A stretch of DNA of 64,000 nucleotides. Source: Nocardia nova (lineage in GTDB: Bacteria > Actinomycetota > Actinomycetes > Mycobacteriales > Mycobacteriaceae). Both the position numbers and the translations under genes were made by a program. Of this stretch, positions 32,131 to 39,764 are shown one piece after another. The DNA is taken from assembly GCF_002933465.1 (NCBI RefSeq), contig NZ_PSZE01000023.1:1-64000 (forward strand), written 5' to 3'. Position 1 is the first letter of the stretch; each line of letters opens with the position of its first letter. The notes beneath the pieces were generated by a model. It was given only the letters and a program-made list of their open reading frames with translations, made no database searches and was not told where the DNA came from.

Positions 32131-33366
32131 GTGAACAGCGAACTGATCATCCTGCTGCTGGTGATCGTCACGGCGCTTGCCTTCGACTTCACCAACGGTT
32201 TTCACGACACGGGGAATGCGATGGCGACGTCCATCGCGACGGGTGCCCTCAAACCCACAACCGCGGTGACTGTTTCGGCGCTGCTGAATCTGGTCGGTGC
32301 GTTCTTGTCGGTGGAGGTCGCGTTGACGGTCACCAATGCGGTGGTCAAGATCCAGAACAAGGACGGGACACCGAAAGCCGAGTTCACCGCGGATCACGGG
32401 CGGGCCTTGCTGATCATCGTGATGGCCGGGCTGATCGGCGGCATCATCTGGAATCTGCTGACCTGGCTGCTGGGCCTGCCGAGCTCGAGTTCGCATGCGC
32501 TGTTCGGCGGATTGATCGGTGCCGCCCTGGCTTCCGGCGCGGGTGTGGTGTGGATCGGGCACGGCAAGATCGACGGTGTGGTGGGCAAGGTGATCATGCC
32601 CGCGCTGTTCTCGCCGGTGATCGCGGGCATCGTGGCCGCGGCCGGCACCTTCCTGATCTTCAAGATCGTCGTGGGTATCGGCGAACGGTTCGCCGAGGCC
32701 GGGTTCCGGTGGGGGCAGATCGGCACCGCCTCACTCGTCTCGCTCGCGCACGGGACCAACGACGCGCAGAAGACGATGGGCGTGATCACCCTGGCGCTGA
32801 TCGGCTACAACGCCTCGGATCCGCAGTCGACCGGCCCGTTCGCCTGGCACGAAACCGACAATGTGCCGCTGTGGGTGAAGTTCGCGTGCGCCGCCGCCAT
32901 CGCGCTGGGCACCTATATCGGCGGCTGGCGCATCATCCGCACGCTCGGCAAGGGGCTGGTCGAAATCAGCTCGCCGCAGGGCATGGCGGCCGAAGCCTCC
33001 TCGGCGACAATCATTCTCGCCTCCAGCCACCTCGGTTTCGCGCTCTCGACCACCCACGTCGCCACCGGCTCTATCCTCGGTTCCGGCGTCGGCAAGCCCG
33101 GTGCGCAGGTGCGCTGGAACATCGCGCTGCGCATGGTGGCGGCCTGGGTCATCACCCTGCCGGCCGCCGCGGTGGTGGGCGCGGTGATGTGGGTGATCGC
33201 GGCGAAGATTCCCACCCTGCTCGGCCCGCTGATCGCCTTCGCGATCCTGTGCGCGCTCTCGGTCTACATGTACCGGCGCGCCCAGGCGCAGAAGGTCGAC
33301 CACACCAACGTCAACGCCGAATGGGACGAGCCGGTCGCTCCCGCGGACACGATCGCGAAGGTCTGA
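32131..33366 (+). CDS. pitA: Low-affinity inorganic phosphate transporter (Pit)
   Basis: The 411-residue membrane protein has the two PHO4 repeats: FDFTNGFHDTGNAMATSIATGAL near the start and SLVSLAHGTNDAQKTMGVITLALIGY in the middle, plus GLPSSSSHALFGGLIGAAL and LSTTHVATGSILGSGVG. These are the Pit family's Na+/H+-phosphate symport motifs. GTG 32131 starts right before the first helix. It is followed by a small membrane protein and a DUF3349 protein, the same order as M. tuberculosis pitA-Rv0544c-Rv0543c. Confidence 0.93.
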   Translation: MNSELIILLLVIVTALAFDFTNGFHDTGNAMATSIATGALKPTTAVTVSALLNLVGAFLSVEVALTVTNAVVKIQNKDGTPKAEFTADHGRALLIIVMAGLIGGIIWNLLTWLLGLPSSSSHALFGGLIGAALASGAGVVWIGHGKIDGVVGKVIMPALFSPVIAGIVAAAGTFLIFKIVVGIGERFAEAGFRWGQIGTASLVSLAHGTNDAQKTMGVITLALIGYNASDPQSTGPFAWHETDNVPLWVKFACAAAIALGTYIGGWRIIRTLGKGLVEISSPQGMAAEASSATIILASSHLGFALSTTHVATGSILGSGVGKPGAQVRWNIALRMVAAWVITLPAAAVVGAVMWVIAAKIPTLLGPLIAFAILCALSVYMYRRAQAQKVDHTNVNAEWDEPVAPADTIAKV

Positions 33367-33371
33367 GAACC

Positions 33372-33671
33372 ATGGAAACGATAAAGCTCGTTCTCGAATC
33401 GGTCTGGAAGATTCTGCTCGTCGGCATCGTGCTGGGCGCCGGTCTGCCCGCGCTGTTCGCCGTCGGCGTGCGCGGTCTCGCGGTCGCCAACGGACACGAG
33501 TCGGCCGACGGAACCGTCCACCGGCCCAATCCGTTCGGCGCCGCGGTGGCCGTCGTGGTCTTCGCCGTCGTGGTCGCCGCGATCGTCGTCGGTATCACGA
33601 TCATCGTCGCGTCCGGTTTCGGCAAGGCGGTCAGCTTCGAGCACATCTATCCGACCCTGGTCGAGAAGTAG
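33372..33671 (+). CDS. Small membrane protein (Rv0544c-like)
   Basis: The 99-residue protein has two hydrophobic helices (ILLVGIVLGAGLPALFAVGV and AAVAVVVFAVVVAAIVVGITIIV) with a short loop and a C-terminal FEHIYPTLVEK. It begins five bases after the pitA stop. Its fixed place between pitA and DUF3349 in mycolate actinobacteria suggests a helper role in phosphate transport, but no function is known. Confidence 0.85.
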   Translation: METIKLVLESVWKILLVGIVLGAGLPALFAVGVRGLAVANGHESADGTVHRPNPFGAAVAVVVFAVVVAAIVVGITIIVASGFGKAVSFEHIYPTLVEK

Positions 33672-33681
33672 GAGTACACAG

Positions 33682-33993
33682 GTGAATTCGAGGACCAACG
33701 ACGAGGGCTTGCTCGCGCAGATCCTGGATTGGCTGCGCGCGGGCTACCCGGACGGCGTCCCGCCGAAGGATTACTTCCCGTTGCTCGCGCTGCTGAAGAA
33801 GCAGCTGAACAAGGACGAACTCGACCGGATTCTCGGCCTGCTGCTGGCCGGCCGGCCCGACGTCGTCGATCGCGAGCAGGTGGAGGCGGCGATCGTGGAA
33901 GTGACCCGCTGCGAACCGAGCGAGGACGATCTGCGCCAGGTCGCGGCGAAGCTCGCCGCCGGCGGCTGGCCGCTCACCGGATTCCACGACTGA
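33682..33993 (+). CDS. DUF3349 protein (Rv0543c-like)
   Basis: The 103-residue protein is a helical DUF3349 member: LAQILDWLRAGYPDGVPPKDYFPLLALLKKQLNKDELDRIL, then a second repeat of similar helices (VEAAIVEVTRCEPSEDDLRQVAAKLAAGGWPL). Structures of the family show a helix bundle of unknown function. GTG 33682 has AGGAG upstream. It belongs to the pitA operon; the ppk2 gene follows nine bases later. Confidence 0.9.
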   Translation: MNSRTNDEGLLAQILDWLRAGYPDGVPPKDYFPLLALLKKQLNKDELDRILGLLLAGRPDVVDREQVEAAIVEVTRCEPSEDDLRQVAAKLAAGGWPLTGFHD

Positions 33994-34002
33994 AGGGCGG
34001 AC

Positions 34003-34914
34003 ATGCAGCGCAATCTCAGTGCCGTCGCCGACCTCGAGTCCGCCGTCGATCTGACCGACACCACCGGATTCATCGTCGACGACCTGGATGACGACGATCC
34101 CGTACTGCTCACCGCCGCAGACGGTTTGGTCGTCGACACCTGGCGTGAAGGCTATCCGTACGACGAACGCCTGAACCGCGAGGTCTACGAGGCCGACAAA
34201 CGCCTGCTGCAGATCGAACTGCTCAAATTGCAGAACTGGGTCAAGGCCACCGGCCGGCGGCTGGTCATCGTGTTCGAAGGACGTGACGCCGCCGGAAAGG
34301 GCGGCTCCATCAAGCGTTTCATGGAACACCTCAACCCGCGTGGCGCCCGCGTCGTCGCGCTGGAGAAGCCGACCGCCCGGGAATCGACGCAGTGGTACTT
34401 CCAGCGCTACGTCGAACACCTGCCGGCGGCCGGGGAGATCGTGCTGTTCGACCGGTCCTGGTACAACCGCGCCGGCGTCGAGCGGGTGATGGGATTCTGC
34501 ACGGCCGAACAGCATCGGCGTTTCCTGAATCAGGTGCCGCTGTTCGAGCGGATGCTCGTCGACGACGGTATCGACCTGGTGAAGTTCTGGTTCTCGGTAT
34601 CGCCGCTGGAGCAGCGGACCCGCTTCGCGATCCGGCAGGTCGACCCGGTCCGGCAGTGGAAACTCTCGCCGATGGATCTGGCGTCGCTGGACAAGTGGGA
34701 CGACTACACCGCCGCCAAGGAGGAGAACTTCGAACACACCGATACCGACTACGCGCCGTGGATCGTGGTCAAGAGCAACGACAAGAAACGCGCCCGCCTC
34801 AACGCGATGCGCCACGTGCTGGGCCTGTTCGACTACCAGAACAAGGAGCCCGACATCGTCACCCCCGCCGATCCGCTCATCGTCGGCCGCGCGCGCGACG
34901 TGGTCGGTTCCTGA
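34003..34914 (+). CDS. ppk2: Polyphosphate kinase 2
   Basis: The 303-residue protein has the PPK2 core: Walker A in VFEGRDAAGKGGSIKRF, EKPTARESTQWYFQRYVEHLP, the Walker B-type DRSWYNRAGVERVMGFC, and the lid with WKLSPMDLASLDKWDDYTAAKEENF. PPK2 moves phosphate between polyphosphate and nucleoside di- or monophosphates. It lies directly downstream of the phosphate-transport genes and is likely in the same operon, linking phosphate uptake to polyphosphate use. The N-terminal 50 residues are an acidic extension. Confidence 0.95.
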   Translation: MQRNLSAVADLESAVDLTDTTGFIVDDLDDDDPVLLTAADGLVVDTWREGYPYDERLNREVYEADKRLLQIELLKLQNWVKATGRRLVIVFEGRDAAGKGGSIKRFMEHLNPRGARVVALEKPTARESTQWYFQRYVEHLPAAGEIVLFDRSWYNRAGVERVMGFCTAEQHRRFLNQVPLFERMLVDDGIDLVKFWFSVSPLEQRTRFAIRQVDPVRQWKLSPMDLASLDKWDDYTAAKEENFEHTDTDYAPWIVVKSNDKKRARLNAMRHVLGLFDYQNKEPDIVTPADPLIVGRARDVVGS

Positions 34915-34921
34915 CCCCGGG

Positions 34922-35926
34922 TCACGGCGTGCGGTCCAGGACGAGATCCGACAGCCGCACCGCGTACATCGAAACCAGCACGGCCTCTTCGTGACCCGGT
35001 ACGCCGGGCCGCACATACGCGCGAACGGTTTCGGTTTCGCGCACCAGATCCAGCAGTGCGGCCCGCAGCAGCTCGGGGCGAGGGGAGGTGGTGAGCGTGT
35101 GAAAGCTGTAGCGCCAGCGGTAATCGTCGATCAAACGGTGCAGTCGCTCGGCCTCGACCACATGGTGGTACCGCACCCCTTGCGAATGGGAGTCCATGGC
35201 GATCAGCAGCTGCTCGACTTCGGCCAGCCGCTCCTCGGTGCCTACCGGTGGCGCGCTGTAGGCGATCTCGCCGGAGTCGCGAACGGCGTGCGCGCAGGCC
35301 TGCGGCAGATTCCACGGCAAGGAAAGCTGCGCCTGCGAGCCGTCCTCCGGGCCCGGCCAATGCGGGCCCGGACCGGTGTCGACGGCGAACAGCACCGCGT
35401 AGGGATAGCCTGCGCGGTGCAGTGTTTCGTTGTCCTGCCACGCCGGTCGCCGCGCCGCGTAATCGAGCATGCGCCGGCGCAGCCGGACCATCGTGCGCAG
35501 CGCCCGGTAGCGATCGGGTTTGGCCCAGCCGAATCCGTTGCCGATCAATTCGCGTCGCACCGTCGCGTTCAGCCGATCCCAGCCCGGGCCGTCGGTGCAG
35601 GCGGCGATGCGCACGGAGTAGCCGTTGCCGAACAGATGCCGCAACAACTGCCGCTCCTCGGCGGCCACCGGTTCGGGTGGGCCCGGCAGCAGGACGGCTC
35701 GCAGCGAATCCGCCCCCTCGAATCCGTCGCTACCGACATGCACATCGACATGTCCACGGATCGTGAGTGCCGCCAGCTGCGCCGCGACAATGCGGCCGTA
35801 GCGGGCGGCACCCTGTTCGTGCATCGTCGGCGCGAGCAGGATTCCGGCCTGCAGCACCGTCATTCGGGCCGATAATCGTTCGAACGCCGCCGTCATCTGG
35901 TCGGGATCCGGAGGCATGCGCACCAC
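34922..35926 (-). CDS. Hypothetical protein
   Basis: The 334-residue protein is not recognised. It is soluble, with QMTAAFERLSARMTVLQAGIL near the start, a Rossmann-like stretch (GHVDVHVGSDGFEGADSLRAVLLPG), an aromatic middle (AGYPYAVLFAVDTGPGPHW, QAQLSLPWNLPQACAHAVRD) and a helical end. The start is GTG 35926 or ATG 35917. It converges with ppk2 and is monocistronic. Confidence 0.65.
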   Translation of the reverse strand: MVRMPPDPDQMTAAFERLSARMTVLQAGILLAPTMHEQGAARYGRIVAAQLAALTIRGHVDVHVGSDGFEGADSLRAVLLPGPPEPVAAEERQLLRHLFGNGYSVRIAACTDGPGWDRLNATVRRELIGNGFGWAKPDRYRALRTMVRLRRRMLDYAARRPAWQDNETLHRAGYPYAVLFAVDTGPGPHWPGPEDGSQAQLSLPWNLPQACAHAVRDSGEIAYSAPPVGTEERLAEVEQLLIAMDSHSQGVRYHHVVEAERLHRLIDDYRWRYSFHTLTTSPRPELLRAALLDLVRETETVRAYVRPGVPGHEEAVLVSMYAVRLSDLVLDRTP

Positions 35927-36043
35927 TCACTCTGTGACACAGGGCAATCAGGTCCGCACCAGTGTAGAGCCGGGGTGGCGAACATTCGGCAAAATCGGCC
36001 GGGATCGAGCGGCGGGCGCCGAACGACCACCTCGAAACCCGTG

Positions 36044-36690
36044 TCAGACTGTGATCCCGGACCGGATCAGCTTGCCGGTGATGTTGCGCGGCAACGACTC
36101 CGAGGTGATCCGCCACCGTTCGGGCACCTTGAAATACGCCAGCCGATCGCGGGCGAATTCGCGCAGATCCGCCTCCGACGCCGTGGCCCCCTCGGCGAGG
36201 ACGACGACGGCCGCCACCTGCTGCCCGGAATCGGGGTGCGGTTCGCCGACGACGGCACATTCCACGACATCGGGGTTGCGGACGTCAACCTCACCTTCGA
36301 CGCCTTCCGGAACGGGGTCCCGTCGGCATCGCGGATCTCGAGTGCCACGCTGATGATCGGCCGGCCCAGTGTGCCGGGAGCTTCTGCGAGGTCGGCGGGC
36401 ACCCACCACCCGTTGAGCCCGACCGCGACCGCGCCGAGGCTCTGCGCCGCCCAGATGGTGATCACCCATTCGCGGCGAGAAGCGCGACCCGATCACCGCG
36501 CCCCACGCCGAACTCAGCACGCAGTGCGGCCGCGAGAGCACTTGCGGCAGCGGCGTGTTCGCGACAGCTCAGCCGACGGTCCTCGGTGACGAGATAGTCC
36601 CGGCCGCCTACCCGCGACTCGGCGAGGAGGCGAGCGAGCGCCCGTTCGTCCGGACCGCCTGTCCGCGCCGGCCGGCCGGGACATGACGTG
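36044..36690 (-). pseudogene. Heavily deleted fatty-acyl-CoA ligase (FadD-type)
   Basis: On the minus strand three frames together give pieces of one AMP-forming ligase. First comes LSCREHAAAASALAAALRAE and GRGDRVALLAAN, then EWVITIWAAQSLGAVAVGLN with APGTLGRPIISVALEIRDAD, then VVECAVVGEPHPDSGQQVAA and YFKVPERWRITSESLPRNITGKLIRS. The A3/A5 catalytic core (about 290 residues) and a stretch before the C-terminal domain are gone, and at least two frame changes occur (near 36465 and 36315, the latter in a short C run). The 5' end runs into the IclR gene's tail. Confidence 0.8.
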
Positions 36691-37477
36691 GCCCGCGGGA
36701 CTCGGTGGCCAACGCGCGCGAGGTGCGCGCGGCCGCCTCCGCGACCAGCGGGGCCAGTCGCTCCATGGTCGCGAAGTTCGTCTCCCCGCACAGGCAGATC
36801 GCGGCCCGCGGGCCCTGTGGACCCCGGATCGCGGCGGCCACGCTGGGAAGTGCCCTGCCCACCATCGCATTGGTGTATTCGCCGCGGTCGAACGACAGTC
36901 CGCGATTGCGGCGGATCCGGTTCAGTTCGCGATGCAGGCTCGGCACATCCCATCCCCGGCCCTGGACCGGATTCGACAACTGCTTGCCGAGCAGCGCCTC
37001 CACCTCCTCCGGCGGCAACCAGGCCAGCATGGCGCGGCCGCCGGTGGTGAGGTGGGCCAAACTGCGGCGCCCCACATGCGATTCCAGGGTGCGCGCGAAC
37101 GGGCCGCCGAGTTTGTCCAGGAACACCTCGTCGGCGCCTTCCAGAGCCGCCAGGTGGACCACGAGCCCGGTCCGCAGTTGCAGTTCGTGCAGGTGCTCGG
37201 CCGCGGCCTCGCGGATCTCGCCGTGCCGGCCGTCGTAGCCACCGAGCCCGAGGGAGCGGCGACCCAGGCAATAGCCCGAGGGGGTGTGCTCGAGCCAGTG
37301 CAGTTTCACCAGCTGGTCGAGGATGCGATGCGCGGTGGAGCGCGGGAGCCCGCTGTGGGTGCAGATCTCCACGAGGCTCAGCCGTGTCGACCGGTGCTCG
37401 AACATGTCGAGAATGAGCGTCATCCGTTCCACCATCGACGGCGGCAGGGGGCGGGGTGCCGATGTGGCCAGTGGCAT
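36608..37477 (-). CDS. IclR-family regulator with foreign C-terminal tail
   Basis: The 289-residue protein has the IclR winged helix (LSLVEICTHSGLPRSTAHRILDQLVKLHWLEHTPSGYCLG) and ligand domain (LRTGLVVHLAALEGADEVFLDKLGG, GRRSLAHLTTGGRAMLAWL, AAAIRGPQGPRAAICLCG). Similarity ends near ARTSRALATESR; the last 25 or so residues are read through DNA that in another frame belongs to the ligase remnant. The original C-terminus has probably been lost by the same deletion. It may have controlled the ligase. Confidence 0.85.
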   Translation of the reverse strand: MPLATSAPRPLPPSMVERMTLILDMFEHRSTRLSLVEICTHSGLPRSTAHRILDQLVKLHWLEHTPSGYCLGRRSLGLGGYDGRHGEIREAAAEHLHELQLRTGLVVHLAALEGADEVFLDKLGGPFARTLESHVGRRSLAHLTTGGRAMLAWLPPEEVEALLGKQLSNPVQGRGWDVPSLHRELNRIRRNRGLSFDRGEYTNAMVGRALPSVAAAIRGPQGPRAAICLCGETNFATMERLAPLVAEAAARTSRALATESRGPRHVPAGRRGQAVRTNGRSLASSPSRG

Positions 37478-37726
37478 CGATGCCTCCGATCGTCAGTCAC
37501 TTCCATCCTGCCCGTCGAAGCTGGGCGAGACCCGGAATTGAAGCCCGAGTGTAGTGACGGCAGACACACCGCGCGATGGCAGACCATCTCGTTCGTTTCA
37601 CCTTCGCCTCCAGCGCGGGGCTGCAGGGCCAGGTCCCAGACCTCATGGTCGACGGCGGTTCGATCGAACTCCGCTGAGGCCGTTTTCCGTCCCCGCCCGC
37701 GGCGCACAGGCGGCTATCGTGGGGTT

Positions 37727-37888
37727 ATGGGCGTGTTCGGTGAGATGTTCCCCGGCAAGAAGCTGACCGACGAGAGCAGTGGTGACAGCGACGGGCAGCA
37801 ACATCGGCCGCGGCTGGATCTCGACCTGGAGGCGGGGGTGATCCGGCTGTCGGGGACGCCGCGGTCGGATGAGGAGTCGTCCGAGTAG
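37727..37888 (+). CDS. Small acidic hypothetical protein
   Basis: A 53-residue protein starts at ATG 37727: MGVFGEMFPGKKLTDESSGD, then LDLDLEAGVIRLSGTP and an acidic end. It has the feel of a conserved small actinobacterial protein and good coding composition, but no family is known to me. The stretch 37478-37726 contains only a possible 33-residue frame (37576-37677) that I do not trust. Confidence 0.55.
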   Translation: MGVFGEMFPGKKLTDESSGDSDGQQHRPRLDLDLEAGVIRLSGTPRSDEESSE

Positions 37889-37930
37889 CCGGTTCGGAAG
37901 ATCACTTCGTGACATCGGCAGCCAGGGGAT

Positions 37931-37950
37931 CTAGCAATCTAGATTGCTAG
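37931..37950. promoter_or_regulatory. Perfect 20-bp palindrome, likely operator of the RHH gene
   Basis: CTAGCAATCTAGATTGCTAG is its own reverse complement over all 20 bases. It ends 17 bp before the RHH start. AT-rich symmetrical sites of this kind suit two RHH dimers. Autoregulation of the RHH/VOC/methyltransferase operon is the natural reading. Confidence 0.8.
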
Positions 37951-37967
37951 CATGTTAGTGTCGTCTG

Positions 37968-38135
37968 GTGGGCGCCGAGGAAGTCAAGCAGTTCAACGTG
38001 TATCTCCCGGTGGAGCTGATCAAGCAGGTCAAATACCGGGCGGTCGAGTCGGAGATGTCGCTGTCGGCACTGGTGGCCGAGGCGCTGCGGGCGTATCTCG
38101 GCGCTGAGCCGCCGACGCGTGAGAAGGAGAAGTGA
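37968..38135 (+). CDS. Ribbon-helix-helix (CopG-like) DNA-binding protein
   Basis: The 55-residue protein reads VKQFNVYLPVELIKQVKYRA, then VESEMSLSALVAEALRAYLG. This is a beta strand followed by two helices, the RHH fold with alternating contact residues Gln, Asn and Tyr in the strand. GTG 37968 is the start. It is too short for most gene finders. The stop is followed one base later by the VOC gene, and a perfect palindrome lies upstream, so it is probably an autorepressor. Antitoxin-like use is possible, but the partner here is a VOC protein, not a known toxin. Confidence 0.8.
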   Translation: MGAEEVKQFNVYLPVELIKQVKYRAVESEMSLSALVAEALRAYLGAEPPTREKEK

Positions 38136-38136
38136 G

Positions 38137-38478
38137 ATGGCCGCCAGAGGTGTCGAGGCGATTTTTCTGGAGACCCACAACTGGGGGAAATCGGCGAAGT
38201 TCTTCCAGCAGCTGGGCTTCGAGCTGGAATTCGCCACCGACCACAATTCCGGACAGCTCCGCAACGGGGACGGTCCGTATCTGTTCATCGCCGAGGTGCC
38301 GGCGGATCGCGAGCCGGGAATGCAGGTCGTGCTGAAAGTGGAAGCAGAGCAAGGTTTTCCGGCGCCGGTCGAGGTGGACTCGCCGTTCGCCGACACCCAT
38401 TACGGAACCCGGGAGATGACGGTGCGTGACCCGGACGGGCGAGTGTGGACACTGCAGGCGCCCGGTGGTGACCGATGA
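38137..38478 (+). CDS. VOC-fold protein
   Basis: The 113-residue protein is a compact VOC fold: GVEAIFLETHNWGKSAKFFQQLGFELEF, LFIAEVPADREPGMQVVLKV, EMTVRDPDGRVWTLQAP. The metal-ligand pattern is incomplete, so it may bind a small molecule and not catalyse. ATG 38137 is one base after the RHH stop, and its TGA overlaps the methyltransferase start (ATGA). The three genes form one operon. Confidence 0.85.
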   Translation: MAARGVEAIFLETHNWGKSAKFFQQLGFELEFATDHNSGQLRNGDGPYLFIAEVPADREPGMQVVLKVEAEQGFPAPVEVDSPFADTHYGTREMTVRDPDGRVWTLQAPGGDR

Positions 38479-39365
38479 GCGAGCCCCGGACCGGTGCGGT
38501 GCCCGATCAGACCGCCGTGCCCGATCAGACCGCCATGCCTGATCAGACCGCGGTGCGGGTTGCGCTGTGGCGCGCGCTGCACGTTCAGCTCGACCCGCCG
38601 CCGCATGTGCTCGACGACGAGATCGGCCTGCGTCTGGCCGATCCGCCGGAGGGCTGGCGCGAGCGCGGCGATATGGATCCCGTCGGCACCAGCCGCTTCC
38701 GGGCGAGCATCGTGGTCCGGTCGCGATTCGTGGAGGATCTGCTCACCGAACAGGCCGGGCGGGTCGGCCAATACGTGCTGCTGGGCGCCGGGTTGGAGAC
38801 GTTCGCGCAGCGCAAACCCGAAATCGCCGCTCGCTTCCGGATTTTCGAGGTCGATCAGCCGCAGACGCAGGCATGGAAGCGGCGGCGTCTGGCCGAGACC
38901 GGTTACGGGCTCCCGGAGTGGTTACGTTCGGTCCCCGTCGATTTCGAGAAGGATTCGTGGTGGGAGCGACTGACCGCGGCCGGCTTCGATCCGTCCCGGC
39001 CCGCGATCGTCGCCTCGCTGGGGGTGAGCATGTATCTCACCGACGAGGCGAACCGCGAAACGCTGTCGCTGCTGGCGCGGACGGCGCCCGGGTCCACGGT
39101 CGTGATGACCTTCCAGCCGCCGCTGGAACTGCTCGACGTACAGGATCGGCCGAGCCGGGAGTTCGCGGTCTCGGGTGCGGCCGCCTCCGGCACGCCGTTC
39201 CTCAGCTTCTACGCCCCGGCGCAGCTCGTCGCCATGGCCCGGGAGGCCGGTTTCGCGCAGGCGCACCACATTTCGGCGGACGAACTCAACGCGCGGTACT
39301 TCGCCGGCAGGCCGGATGGGCTGCGCACCTCCAACGGCGAGGAGTTGCTGGTGGCGACGACCTGA
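38475..39365 (+). CDS. SAM-dependent methyltransferase (leucine carboxyl type)
   Basis: The 296-residue protein belongs to the LCMT/PF04072 methyltransferases: SRFRASIVVRSRFVEDLL, VLLGAGLETFAQR for the SAM site, RIFEVDQPQTQAWKRRRL and PAIVASLGVSMYLTDEAN. Such enzymes in mycobacteria methylate small acids. The N-terminus has three direct repeats of PDQTA (from an 18-bp unit at about 38499-38552), likely from slippage, before the true fold starts near residue 26. It overlaps the VOC gene. Confidence 0.87.
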   Translation: MSEPRTGAVPDQTAVPDQTAMPDQTAVRVALWRALHVQLDPPPHVLDDEIGLRLADPPEGWRERGDMDPVGTSRFRASIVVRSRFVEDLLTEQAGRVGQYVLLGAGLETFAQRKPEIAARFRIFEVDQPQTQAWKRRRLAETGYGLPEWLRSVPVDFEKDSWWERLTAAGFDPSRPAIVASLGVSMYLTDEANRETLSLLARTAPGSTVVMTFQPPLELLDVQDRPSREFAVSGAAASGTPFLSFYAPAQLVAMAREAGFAQAHHISADELNARYFAGRPDGLRTSNGEELLVATT

Positions 39366-39385
39366 GCCCCGCCTACGATGAGCCG

Positions 39386-39757
39386 ATGGCGAAATCCCAG
39401 CGCTTGCACATCGTGCCGTCTCGATTCAGCGTCGACCACATCCCGGCCGCGACCTTTCCGGAGGACGACGAATGGGTGGCGCTGGTGCGGGCGCCGGAGG
39501 GCCTGACGGTCGTGCGCGAGGCCCCGCCGTGGGAGCGGGAGTCGTGCTGGCTCGGGCTGTACGCCGCCACGCCCCGCGAGCTGGACACCTCCGGTGCACT
39601 GACCGCGATTCTGGAACCCTTGGCGCAGCACGGAATTCCCGTCTTCGTCGCCTCGACCTACCATGCGGATCTGGTGCTGGTGCCGCAATCGCGCAGCGCC
39701 GCCGCCACCGATGCGCTGACCGAGGCCGGTTTCGAGATCGCCGGAAACGCGGGCTGA
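39386..39757 (+). CDS. ACT/CASTOR-like small ligand-binding protein
   Basis: The 123-residue protein has two ACT-like halves: LHIVPSRFSVDHIPA, EWVALVRAPEGLTVVREAPPWERE, then SGALTAILEPLAQHGIPVFVASTYHADLVLVPQ. CASTOR-type ACT proteins bind amino acids. ATG 39386 is the start, 20 bp after the methyltransferase. It is convergent with the TerD-HNH gene. Role unknown. Confidence 0.8.
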   Translation: MAKSQRLHIVPSRFSVDHIPAATFPEDDEWVALVRAPEGLTVVREAPPWERESCWLGLYAATPRELDTSGALTAILEPLAQHGIPVFVASTYHADLVLVPQSRSAAATDALTEAGFEIAGNAG

Positions 39758-39764
39758 CGACGGC

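Noticed and set aside
37576..37677. 33-residue frame ending PDLMVDGGSIELR
   Set aside because: Too short, no ribosome site; could be a gene-end remnant, but no family could be named.
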